Positions 30,040-38,521 of a stretch of 64,000 nt of DNA are shown one piece after another. This DNA comes from Rhizobiaceae bacterium (lineage in GTDB: Bacteria; Pseudomonadota; Alphaproteobacteria; Rhizobiales; Rhizobiaceae). Under the pieces are notes generated by a model that saw only the letters and a program-made list of their open reading frames with translations, was not told the DNA's origin and did not search any database. A program made the translations under genes and the position numbers. The first letter of the stretch is position 1; each line of letters opens with the position of its first letter. The DNA lies in assembly GCA_017644105.1 (NCBI GenBank), contig JAEPMD010000009.1, positions 59,147 through 123,146 of the forward strand. The letters are read 5' to 3'.

Positions 30040-30126
30040 CACAAGGTATAAAACACGTTCCTCCCATGTCTTTTATACAGCGCCCAATTCGCCTCACCAC
30101 ATTCATGCGGTGAGGTTCTTTTTTAT
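30040..30126 (+). ncRNA. candidate trans-acting small RNA with anti-Shine-Dalgarno loop
   Basis: This is plus-strand sequence in a gap with no plus-strand protein gene. A first hairpin has the 8-bp perfect stem GTATAAAA (30046-30053) / TTTTATAC (30071-30078), and its 17-base loop displays CCTCCC (30060-30065), complementary to ribosome-binding sites. A second hairpin, CCTCACC (30092-30098) / GGTGAGG (30109-30115), is followed directly by TTCTTTTTTATT, a Rho-independent terminator that works only on the plus strand. Loops with C-U rich anti-SD motifs are typical of several alphaproteobacterial small RNAs. The 5' end is unknown and I could not identify a confident promoter. Confidence 0.5.
30092..30126 (+). 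terminator. Rho-independent terminator on the plus strand
   Basis: A 7-bp G-C rich stem (30092-30098 with 30109-30115) is followed by a T-rich tract at 30116-30126. On the minus strand there is no T run past the stem, so it does not serve the ferredoxin gene. Its presence implies a plus-strand transcript in this gap. Confidence 0.8.
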
Positions 30127-30446
30127 TAAGCCTGTTGGGACGGGATATGTACAATTAGACCGTCAAGCTCATCTGAAACAGTAACCTGACATGACAAGCG
30201 CGATGTTTCCTTCATCTCAAAGGCAAAATCGAGCATATCTTCTTCCATGGCTTCAGGGGATCCCACCTTTTCAGTCCATGCATCGTCCACATAAACGTGG
30301 CAGGTCGCGCATGCACACGCACCACCGCACTCAGCCTCAATGCCAGGCACTGAGTTTTTCACTGCATTTTCCATCACTGTTGAGCCGTTTTTTGCATCAA
30401 CAACGAATTCTTTTCCATCAGAGGAAATATATGTAATTTTGGCCAT
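30126..30446 (-). CDS. 2Fe-2S ferredoxin, adrenodoxin type
   Basis: 106-residue electron carrier of the vertebrate/ISC-type family. Cluster cysteines are in [11 protein letters not shown] (C-x5-C-x2-C) and the distal LSCQV. The acidic region [13 protein letters not shown] is the partner-binding helix. ATG 30446 gives the standard MAKI start; a GTG at 30455 in frame, nearer to AGGG, is an alternative. It may act in Fe-S cluster assembly or with a P450 or other oxygenase. Nothing nearby decides this. Confidence 0.93.
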   Translation of the reverse strand: MAKITYISSDGKEFVVDAKNGSTVMENAVKNSVPGIEAECGGACACATCHVYVDDAWTEKVGSPEAMEEDMLDFAFEMKETSRLSCQVTVSDELDGLIVHIPSQQA

Positions 30447-30533
30447 TAATTTCACGGGTCCCTAAAAATTTTCACAGCACTCAAATCACAGTGTTATTGT
30501 GAGCGCAACCCTAAATTAATGAATTATCAAAGC

Positions 30534-30902
30534 TTACATGCGGTTTAGCGACGCAATGAAGCTGCTTGCTTTCACAACCGAATTTGAAAATGCGGCCAAA
30601 GATGCAGCATCCGTAGGATTTGCTTTCACGCGACCAGCCTTATCAGCGACATCAAATGCACCGATGCTTTCAGCTGCATTGTGCACGTCTTCCGCCATCT
30701 TTGCGCGTTCTTGTTCTTCGCAGGATGCCATATCTGCCAATGATTCACGAACTTGCTTTGCAAACAATGTCTAAAGTTCGTTTTCAAGATCAGAATCCCC
30801 GGAGGTTTGTTTGGAAAGGTGAAGCAAATCGATCGGACGATCGTCACTGGCACGGCCAGACCCAAATTCTGGAGCCTCCAGTATGATTTGATTTAAAGCC
30901 AT
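30534..30902 (-). pseudogene. HPt-like gene interrupted by an in-frame TAG
   Basis: From ATG 30902 the frame runs 43 codons, meets TAG at 30771-30773, then continues in the same frame to a stop at 30534. The N-terminal part has RPIDLLHLSKQTSGDSDLE and the part after the TAG has LFAKQVRESLADM and SIGAFDVADKAGRVKANP. Together they resemble the small histidine-phosphotransfer proteins of Rhizobiales. The phosphorylated histidine of that family (AH..KG) is here AEDVHN, with Glu at the histidine position, so phosphotransfer is probably lost even apart from the stop. TTG 30767, just after the TAG, might allow a 77-residue product. Confidence 0.68.
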
Positions 30903-31292
30903 TTTGTCCCCGTTTATTTTATCTTTTCTGCAATCTAAGCACGGAGTTGAATGTTTTTTGTTAATCTACTGCCAAACAGCCTTATTTTCGTCAAATATGG
31001 TTAACAGACCATAAACCTATATTTTGCAGGGACTTAATGATGGGCGTATTTTTAGGAAGCTGATAGTTAGCACTTCTGCCTGTGTACGAACGGCTTCATC
31101 TCATTGTTAAACTTACAGAAATGTGGCAAAACACACTATTGATATGTTTTGCATGAAGCTATGGCGAGTTTAAGCGGGGACAAACGCGAAGGTTTCAATT
31201 GAACCACCCAACCGGTCTTTCGGGGGTAATTTGCGGATTAATCGTGGGTCATAGCTGCAAAGCGCGTATAAACAAAATGAGGAAGTAGCGGT
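30903..31292. other. intergenic region between the HPt-like and GPR-like genes
   Basis: A 390-base divergent promoter region. Only very short open frames are present (for example a 17-codon frame from about 30952) and none is convincing. A near-match to a CtrA site is at 31001-31015. Confidence 0.6.
31001..31015. promoter_or_regulatory. possible CtrA-binding site
   Basis: TTAA, seven bases, TAAA matches the CtrA consensus TTAA-N7-TTAA at seven of eight fixed positions. It is about 280 bases upstream of the polar-growth-like gene. Such near-matches occur by chance in A-T rich DNA, so this is weak. Confidence 0.25.
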
Positions 31293-34200
31293 ATGGCAAA
31301 AGAGCCCGCTGGTCACAAAAAAGATCATTCAAAAGCCAATCAAGGTGGCAATTCGCAAGAGGCCGATTTTTCTCTTGATGAAAAGTCATTTGAGGATCTG
31401 GAGCAACAAGTATCGAGCGCAGCACGCGAATTAGCATCGCCGCAAGATACATCGGACAAGTCGACAGCAACTTCGACTGCAGCCAGCTCAAACGATAAAG
31501 CCGCCGCGCCGCCTTCAGAGCCCAAAAGGGTACCTGCTGAGACTACGCAGATTGATTTTGATCCGGCAAATGATGATTCAGGCCTTAAATCGTCCCCTCT
31601 TCTGGCAGCATTGGATCAGCGCGTATCAGGTTCTGCATACACATTTGCAGTTTTGCTTTCACTTGTATGGATCGCAGGTGTGGGTGCGGCTGCTTATTAC
31701 TTCTTAACCGAGAATATCAATGCGGTTACCAATGCTAACGATTTTATCAACGACCCGTTCCTCATCGGTGCCGTTCTCGTTGCCATTATCCCGACATTTA
31801 TCTTCTTTGCGTTTGCTATTATGGTCACACGTGCGCGCGAGTTTAAAGTTGCGGCACGCGCTATGACACATGTTGCAATCCAACTCGCTGATCCAGAAAC
31901 TCGTGGCACTGGCAAAATCACCACGGTAGGCCAAGCGATCCGCCGCGAAGTCAATGCCATGAATGAAGGCATCGAACGCACAATTGCCCGTGCGTCAGAG
32001 CTTGAGACGCTGGTACATTCAGAAGTAAACGCGCTTGAGCGCAGCTATACAGATAATGAAATGCGGGTTCGTGGTCTTGTGACAGACCTTAGCAATGAAC
32101 GAGATGCGATCATTTCTTATGCAGAACGTTTGCGTACTTCAATCGTTGGCGCGCGCGATGAACTGAAAGACGAGCTTGGACAAGCCGGTGATGAAATCGC
32201 CATGCGCATTGCGCTTTCGGGTGAAACTGTCGCCCAATTAATGGATACACATTCCGCAACATTGCAGGAGCGTACCACCGATATCACCCATTCAATCCAA
32301 AGCTTGTTTGAGCAAAATTCAGAAAATCTTTTGAACAATTTGCGCACTTCAGGCAATGACATCACGGGTGAAATCGACAGCCGATTAAACATGATCAGCT
32401 CTCAATTTGTGTTACAAAGCAAAGAGTTGCTCGCAGATTTTGAAACGCGAGTTAATACACTTGATTCAACTGCTGAACGTTTGAACGAATCTATCAATGA
32501 ACGCACACGCCAGCTAAACGAAGCTTTGTCAGCGCGTAGCTCTGAAATTAACGATTCACTTTCAATTGGCCAACGCGCGATCGAACAAGGTTTGGGCGAT
32601 GTTATCAATTCAATGAATGCCACATTGGATGAAAAAGGTGCTGCCTTCCGTCAACAACTTAAAACCAGCGCTGATGAAGCAGTGATGGACATTGATCTGC
32701 GCTCCGGCCTTGTGGGTGAGCAAATGCTCGCAGCAAGTAGCGAAGTCAACACGAGCTTTGCCGAGAATATCGAAAAACTCGCTGCGACGCTTGACCAACG
32801 TACATCCGCTTTTAACACGACGGTTAAAGACGGTGTCGCCGAGGTGAATGAAACGCTGACAGCCAGCAACTTCAATCTTACAAATATCATTGAATCTGGT
32901 GTTGATAAATTAAGTGGGCATGCCGACACATTGAAAAATGCTGCGGATAGCGCGGTTAACCAGATCGATGAAAGCTTTATGGCCAGCAATATGGCCGTTG
33001 ATATGGCGATCACAACCGGTGTTGAAAACCTCAACAAGACGCTTTCTGACGGTTCCGCAACAATCGAAGGTCACACAAAAGGCATCACAGCCGATCTAAC
33101 GCGCAACTTGGTTGATTTAAGCGAAACTCTGACTACATCTCAGTCAGCGCTTGACGAAAGCATGAGCAAAGCCGTCGAAGATATCAATGTTTCGATGAAA
33201 TCTCGCACAGATGCGATCAATTCTGTTGCGCAAGATAGCATCAACCAATTGGAAAATAGCTTCGACCAACGCACCAACAGCATTGCAAATATCACGCAAG
33301 AATCTGTCGATAAACTTGGTGCAACTTTGGACGAGAAGACCAGCAATTTTGCAAATACCGCTCAATCTTCAATCAATGCACTGGATGCATCGCTTCAGGA
33401 TCGCACTGAAAAAATGGACAATCTCAGCAAGATGACGATTGAAACCATTGAGGGTTCGGTAAAACGCACAGCGGATTCCTTGGAAACGATCACCAGCGAA
33501 GGCATTCAATCACTTGATATGTCCATCCAACTTCGTGCTGAGACAATGCAAAATATTGCGACTGAAAATATGACGAAGCTTGATAACGCTCTCCACGAGC
33601 GCGCTAACGAGCTTGATTCCATTGCAAAACGCAACATTGACCGTCTTGAGCAAACATTGACTGATCGTACAAACGCGATGGAGACCATTTCTGGTGAGGG
33701 TGCAAACCTGATTACAAAAGCTATGGACACAATGACAGACGCCCTCTCCGGTGCGCTTGATCGCGAATCCAGCAAAATCTCGGTTGCCCTCATGAGCAAT
33801 GAAGAAAAGCTCGGCAACCTACTCACTGATAAAGCTAATTCTCTTGAAGAAAAAGCAAATACAATCTCTTCAATTGCAAGTGGCTCCATCAATACCATCT
33901 CATCTGCTGTTGAGAATTCATTGCAAAAAGTGGAGCAACACGCAGCGTCTATGACAGAGCAAACGCTTGATGCGATCACTTCAATTGACAATGCTGTCGA
34001 GCAGAAAACAGATCATGTTGAAAAACGCTTTGGCATTTTGAACTCCACTTTGGCTGATGGTCTTGATCGTGTTTCAACCACATTGGGTGAGCAAGCCATT
34101 TCACTTGCAAGCACATTGAAATCCAGCGTGTCCTCTGCGACGACCGATCTTGGTGAAGAGGCAGCTCGCGCTCAAGAAGCATTGCGTGCCGTTACGAGCG

Positions 34201-36074
34201 AATTTGGTGACAGTATCAGCAAGTCAAGCGAAGAGCTGAACCAATCGATCGACGACAAATTGGGCGCACATACAAAACGCTTTACTGACAGCGTCAACAC
34301 AGCGGCTTCGCATCTTGATGAAGCTTTGAACATTCGTTCAAATGAGCTTTCTGAAACGCTTGGTGCGCATACACAATCTATGACAGAAAATGTGAACGCG
34401 TTGACCTCGGAAGCTTCGAAAATGCAAGAGATTTCGACGGTAACCAACCAGTTGAACGCCAAATTGTCAGAAAATACACAAGAGCTTGCAAGCTTCATGG
34501 GTGAAAAACTCAGCCCGATGGTTGACGAAATCACAGAGACAACTGCGAATGCAACACAAGCACTTCGTGAGACTGCACAAGCCGGCGCTGAGCAGTTCAA
34601 GGCTGAGAACCAGGCTCTTATTGATGCGATTGCCACACGCAGCAGCGAAACATTAACAGCCGTTCGTGATGCGAGTGCAAGTCTTGCGCAAAATACCGCA
34701 ATCATTGTTGATAAGATGAATGAAAGCAGTACCACGATTAATGATACCATTCATCAAGCATCTGCAAATATTTCTCTCATCAACACACGCTTGAATGAAA
34801 CAGCGGATAATCTGTCTGACTCAACTGAGAAAGCCTCAAGCCTTGTATCCAATTCGGCAGATATATTGGCGAAAAACATTGGTCAATTGGGTGGGATCTC
34901 GAATACAACTCTCAATCAGATCGCCAGCATCAGCGAGCACTTTGAGCAGCATTCAAACGTCTTATCATCCGCGACTGATCTGTTGGGCGAAGCTCAAAAC
35001 AGATTGTCATCAACGATGGATGAGCGCAAAGACGCACTTGATCGCCTATCATCCAGCCTCGTGGCTCGATCAGAAGATGTTGAACGCAATATGCGCTCGT
35101 TGATTGACATCGTGGATGGCGCATTTACACAAGCCGCCACATTGTCTTCTAACGCCGCGGGCACAATTGACCGCGAGCTTAAGTCTTCGGTCAATGATGT
35201 TGATAGTCTTATTAAAGACACTGAGAAGCGTTCAGTTAATGCCGCGCAAGTTCTTCGCAACACATTGCGTGAAGCCGTTGACGAGGCTGTCAGCCGCTTC
35301 TCTGGCGCAACCGAAGAAATTCGCGTCACTGCAGGCAGCATTCGCCAAGAATTGAGCGATACCCGCGATGAACTTAAAAGAGGTGCGTTTGACTTGCCTG
35401 AAGAAACACGTGAAAGCGCAGCCGCTATGCGCCGTGCCGTTGCGCAGCAAATTGAAGCCCTTCAAGAGCTGTCTTCGCTGGTTTCAAAATCAACGCAAAC
35501 TCTCGATGCAAACCCCTCACCTGCATCCAACCCGCCATCATCAAACGCGCGTGAGCAGGTGACTTCTTCACCAGAGATTAGTGCACGAGAACTCCGCCCA
35601 ACTAGAGATGTCGTAACGGAAAGCCGCGATGACGCCCGTTGGGTTAGTAATCTGATTAAAGGTGCCGATACACAAGAAGCACCAGCTCCAGCGCCTGCGC
35701 AACCAACACGCCAGCCGCGCAAGCCGCAGCACGTTGTTGAATCGCTAAACTCATTGTCTGTGGATATTGCCCGCGCCATTGATCATGACGCATCCGTTGA
35801 ACTCTGGCAAAGATATCAACGTGGTGAGCGAGATATCTTCACACGTCGTCTTTACACGATCAAAGGCCAGAAGACATTTGATGAAATTCAATCCAAATAT
35901 GCGCGCGAGCCTGAATTCCGCAAAGCAGTTGATCGTTACATGACGGATTTTGAAAAACTGCTTTCAGATGTGTCTCGCAATGATCCAAGCAATGTCATTG
36001 GTCAAAGCTATCTCACATCAGACACTGGTAAAGTTTATACCATGCTGGCCCATGCAAGCGGTCGTCTGAAGTAA
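31293..36074 (+). CDS. giant helical membrane protein, GPR/RgsE-like polar growth factor
   Basis: 1593 residues. A polar Ser/Ala-rich N-terminus of about 110 residues is followed by two membrane helices (about 114-138 and 155-178). Then come more than 1200 residues of almost pure amphipathic helix with apolipoprotein-like repeats. Residues about 627-802 are eight successive 22-residue units with the pattern (S/N)IxxLexxLxxRTxxmxxI. The conserved C-terminal domain includes ELWQRYQRGERDIFTRRLY and SYLTSDTGKVYTMLAHA. This layout matches the growth pole ring protein GPR of Agrobacterium and RgsE of Sinorhizobium, which organise unipolar growth, though it is shorter than those (about 2,100). ATG 31293 follows AGGAAG. 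Confidence 0.72.
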   Translation: MAKEPAGHKKDHSKANQGGNSQEADFSLDEKSFEDLEQQVSSAARELASPQDTSDKSTATSTAASSNDKAAAPPSEPKRVPAETTQIDFDPANDDSGLKSSPLLAALDQRVSGSAYTFAVLLSLVWIAGVGAAAYYFLTENINAVTNANDFINDPFLIGAVLVAIIPTFIFFAFAIMVTRAREFKVAARAMTHVAIQLADPETRGTGKITTVGQAIRREVNAMNEGIERTIARASELETLVHSEVNALERSYTDNEMRVRGLVTDLSNERDAIISYAERLRTSIVGARDELKDELGQAGDEIAMRIALSGETVAQLMDTHSATLQERTTDITHSIQSLFEQNSENLLNNLRTSGNDITGEIDSRLNMISSQFVLQSKELLADFETRVNTLDSTAERLNESINERTRQLNEALSARSSEINDSLSIGQRAIEQGLGDVINSMNATLDEKGAAFRQQLKTSADEAVMDIDLRSGLVGEQMLAASSEVNTSFAENIEKLAATLDQRTSAFNTTVKDGVAEVNETLTASNFNLTNIIESGVDKLSGHADTLKNAADSAVNQIDESFMASNMAVDMAITTGVENLNKTLSDGSATIEGHTKGITADLTRNLVDLSETLTTSQSALDESMSKAVEDINVSMKSRTDAINSVAQDSINQLENSFDQRTNSIANITQESVDKLGATLDEKTSNFANTAQSSINALDASLQDRTEKMDNLSKMTIETIEGSVKRTADSLETITSEGIQSLDMSIQLRAETMQNIATENMTKLDNALHERANELDSIAKRNIDRLEQTLTDRTNAMETISGEGANLITKAMDTMTDALSGALDRESSKISVALMSNEEKLGNLLTDKANSLEEKANTISSIASGSINTISSAVENSLQKVEQHAASMTEQTLDAITSIDNAVEQKTDHVEKRFGILNSTLADGLDRVSTTLGEQAISLASTLKSSVSSATTDLGEEAARAQEALRAVTSEFGDSISKSSEELNQSIDDKLGAHTKRFTDSVNTAASHLDEALNIRSNELSETLGAHTQSMTENVNALTSEASKMQEISTVTNQLNAKLSENTQELASFMGEKLSPMVDEITETTANATQALRETAQAGAEQFKAENQALIDAIATRSSETLTAVRDASASLAQNTAIIVDKMNESSTTINDTIHQASANISLINTRLNETADNLSDSTEKASSLVSNSADILAKNIGQLGGISNTTLNQIASISEHFEQHSNVLSSATDLLGEAQNRLSSTMDERKDALDRLSSSLVARSEDVERNMRSLIDIVDGAFTQAATLSSNAAGTIDRELKSSVNDVDSLIKDTEKRSVNAAQVLRNTLREAVDEAVSRFSGATEEIRVTAGSIRQELSDTRDELKRGAFDLPEETRESAAAMRRAVAQQIEALQELSSLVSKSTQTLDANPSPASNPPSSNAREQVTSSPEISARELRPTRDVVTESRDDARWVSNLIKGADTQEAPAPAPAQPTRQPRKPQHVVESLNSLSVDIARAIDHDASVELWQRYQRGERDIFTRRLYTIKGQKTFDEIQSKYAREPEFRKAVDRYMTDFEKLLSDVSRNDPSNVIGQSYLTSDTGKVYTMLAHASGRLK

Positions 36075-36096
36075 TAGCCGTAACCAAACAAACTAA

Positions 36097-36131
36097 AAAA
36101 GCCGCTTGGTCGATAAGATCAAGCGGCTTTT
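36097..36131. terminator. bidirectional terminator after the GPR-like gene
   Basis: A 12-bp perfect stem AAAAGCCGCTTG (36097-36108) / partner (36120-36131), extendable by three more pairs including one G-T, with flanking A and T runs. It lies between convergent genes and can act on both strands. Confidence 0.92.
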
Positions 36132-36150
36132 AATTTGTCAGCTAGATTGT

Positions 36151-36747
36151 CTATCTTACGTAGCGCGCAGCCCAGGCAACGATATCACGCGTGACAATGG
36201 TCGAGGCCAAATCCAATGCGGCTACGTAATCGTCATTACCCGTGCCAGCCGCTGTCACACTTGAGCTAAAGATCCGTTGAGCGCGCACAACCCCATTTCG
36301 ATCATTGAGAACTTTGACGGAAATTGCGACCTCGGCAGATCTGGGTGCGGACACATTAATTTCAAACGCACTAATGGACGTGACGATCTGATAGTCAATC
36401 GCAAGTCCCTCGCCTGGCAAACCAACACCACCCACCAAACCTGAATTTTCAAAAGCCTGCGCAAGTTTACTTTGGAAAACGCGTGGCAGACGATCATTCC
36501 ATTGCGCATCGGCAAGATATTGTACGGCGGATGGTGAAGTACGAACCACGACCTTATCACTATCGAGCGTTTTTAACGCAACCGGTTCTGCGATCAAAAT
36601 TTGTCGACGGGAGTTTCGTTTTTTGGTCGAGATTTCGATATCTTGCTGTGAAAGCGTAAATGTATCCGGGATAGATGCATTGCCGCCGCCCAAGACACAG
36701 CCACTTAGCATCAAGCAAGTCGATAAAGCCAAGAGACTACGCAGCAC
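36151..36747 (-). CDS. ABC-type transport auxiliary lipoprotein (PqiC/MlaE-associated)
   Basis: 198-residue lipoprotein with signal peptide and lipobox LSGC (C17). The body fits the ABC-transport auxiliary lipoprotein family: IAEPVALKTLDSDKVVVR near the start, then YLADAQWNDRLPRVFQSKL, and an even-numbered beta pattern toward the C-terminus. It is the last gene of the mla-type operon, 76 bases after the MCE gene, and would act at the outer membrane as a partner of the MCE channel. Confidence 0.88.
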   Translation of the reverse strand: MLRSLLALSTCLMLSGCVLGGGNASIPDTFTLSQQDIEISTKKRNSRRQILIAEPVALKTLDSDKVVVRTSPSAVQYLADAQWNDRLPRVFQSKLAQAFENSGLVGGVGLPGEGLAIDYQIVTSISAFEINVSAPRSAEVAISVKVLNDRNGVVRAQRIFSSSVTAAGTGNDDYVAALDLASTIVTRDIVAWAARYVR

Positions 36748-36823
36748 GACAATTCTCCAACAGTTTCATATCAATCATTCAAATCGACCCATTCATAAAC
36801 CAAAGTGAGATATTTATAAAGCC

Positions 36824-38518
36824 TTAACGTCTGGTTCGACCGTCAAACTGTTTTACTGTTTCGCCGCCAAAAAGCAGCCTTTGCGGGTTTTTCTCAATTT
36901 CGGAAATACTCCGCTCAATCCGCGAAATGGAACGGCGTGTTTCAACAACCAAAGCTTCGACATCTTGAAGACCTGCACCAGTAAACCGTTCCAGATTGCT
37001 TGCTATAGGCCCTATTCGGCGGTTTAAATTCGCCGCCACATCTTTAAATGCCTTTAAAGTTTCCTGAGCTTCTGTCATCAGGCTTGATGAATCACCATCT
37101 CCCAAGAAACCATCGAGTTTTGCAAGAACGCCGTCAACGCGGGTAGACGCTGCATTCAGGCGTTTGGCAATTTCACTAACATCGGTGATCATTTGATCAA
37201 TATCATCAGATCGCCCACCCACACTTGCGACCACTTTCTTCACTTCAGAAAGTGTTTCTCTCGCATCGGTACCCGCTGAGGAAATATCAGATAGCGCCTG
37301 ACGCACGATGGCCGGATCAACTTCCGCCAACAGAGTATCAACCTTTTCTGTCGCGCTATTGAGCTTTTTAGCGGTTTCGCCAACTGTTGAAATCATCTCA
37401 TCAATGTCAGACGAACGACCACCAACCGTTTCAACGACCTTCTTTGCTTCGGCGAGAGCGACACGCGCATCAGCGCTTGCGGTGGAAATATCTTCAAGTG
37501 TTTTCCCAATTTGGCCTGGTTTTACTTCAGAAAGGAGCGCATCGACCTTGCCGCTTGCCGCATTTAGCTTTTGCGCTGTCTCTGAAACATCGGCAATCAT
37601 TTTAGAAATATCATCAGAGCTAGCGCCAATACCTGAGATCGCATCTTTAGCCTGCTCTATTGCTTCACGCGCATCATTGCTGGCTGCTGTAATATTCTTC
37701 ACCGTCTCACCGATTTGGCCAGGTTCAACTTCCGAAATGAGTTTATCAATCTTGGCCAATGATGTGGTCGCTTCACCACTTAGCTTTTCAAAATTCGCCA
37801 AAGTATTATCAATCTTTTGCGGATCAATGGATGTAATCAACCGATCTGCAGATGCCAGAGTGCCATCAATCCTCGCAGACAATGTTTGGATAGTTCCCGT
37901 TAGCCCTGATACGCTTTTCAAAAACTCATCAATGCCATCGGCATTGTCTGTCAGCGCTTTTGAAAAGGTTTCAGCATTTTTAAGTGTCGCATTGATCGGG
38001 TCTTGCGCTGTGGTAACGAAATTCTCTACCTGAATAACAATGGCATCTGTTCGAGCCATGATGTTTTCAGCTGTTTCCAACAGGTTTGCAATGCCTGACG
38101 GTGTGGCTTCAAACTTAAGGCTTGTCCCCTCCTCGAAGGCCTTTTGAAGCTTATCCGTTCCTGCGCCTTCAGGAGTCGAAATTTCCAGCGTGGAAGTTCC
38201 GGTTAAACCCTGCGCTTCAAGCTTGATGGTGGTCGATTCATTGATCGGCGTATCGATTGAGACTTCAGCAATCGCTTTGACATATTTAGGTTGTGCCATA
38301 TCAATGTTGACACTTCTGACCTGGCCAACTTGAATGCCGTTAAATCGAACCTGTGAACCCGCGCTCAATCCCGACGCAGATCCCGGAATTTGCACCTCAA
38401 CCTGCGCGTAATCCCCGCTCTGATAAAGATCTTCGGACCAATAGACAAATCCAAATGCCGCAGCCGTAACGAGAATGACCAATAAAGCCACTCGGATATA
38501 ATTGGCACTAGTTTCCAT
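36824..38518 (-). CDS. mlaD: MCE-family substrate-binding protein (MlaD-like)
   Basis: 564 residues. One N-terminal membrane anchor (about 9-27) precedes a single MCE domain at about 38-116 (GSASGLSAGSQVRFNGIQVG, LTGTSTLEIS). The rest is a long helical tail that would form part of a periplasmic tube. Within it residues 256-323, 324-391 and 392-459 are three tandem 68-residue repeats (KVDxLLSEVxPGQIGxTL, then GRSSDIDEMI, then AKKLNSAT). Three bases separate it from the ATPase gene upstream. The family hands phospholipids between membranes. Confidence 0.92.
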   Translation of the reverse strand: METSANYIRVALLVILVTAAAFGFVYWSEDLYQSGDYAQVEVQIPGSASGLSAGSQVRFNGIQVGQVRSVNIDMAQPKYVKAIAEVSIDTPINESTTIKLEAQGLTGTSTLEISTPEGAGTDKLQKAFEEGTSLKFEATPSGIANLLETAENIMARTDAIVIQVENFVTTAQDPINATLKNAETFSKALTDNADGIDEFLKSVSGLTGTIQTLSARIDGTLASADRLITSIDPQKIDNTLANFEKLSGEATTSLAKIDKLISEVEPGQIGETVKNITAASNDAREAIEQAKDAISGIGASSDDISKMIADVSETAQKLNAASGKVDALLSEVKPGQIGKTLEDISTASADARVALAEAKKVVETVGGRSSDIDEMISTVGETAKKLNSATEKVDTLLAEVDPAIVRQALSDISSAGTDARETLSEVKKVVASVGGRSDDIDQMITDVSEIAKRLNAASTRVDGVLAKLDGFLGDGDSSSLMTEAQETLKAFKDVAANLNRRIGPIASNLERFTGAGLQDVEALVVETRRSISRIERSISEIEKNPQRLLFGGETVKQFDGRTRR

Positions 38519-38521
38519 TCA

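Noticed and set aside
31340..35779. Several open frames of 60-190 codons antisense to the GPR-like gene
   Set aside because: They mirror the biased codon pattern of the repeat-rich gene on the other strand and have no ribosome sites.
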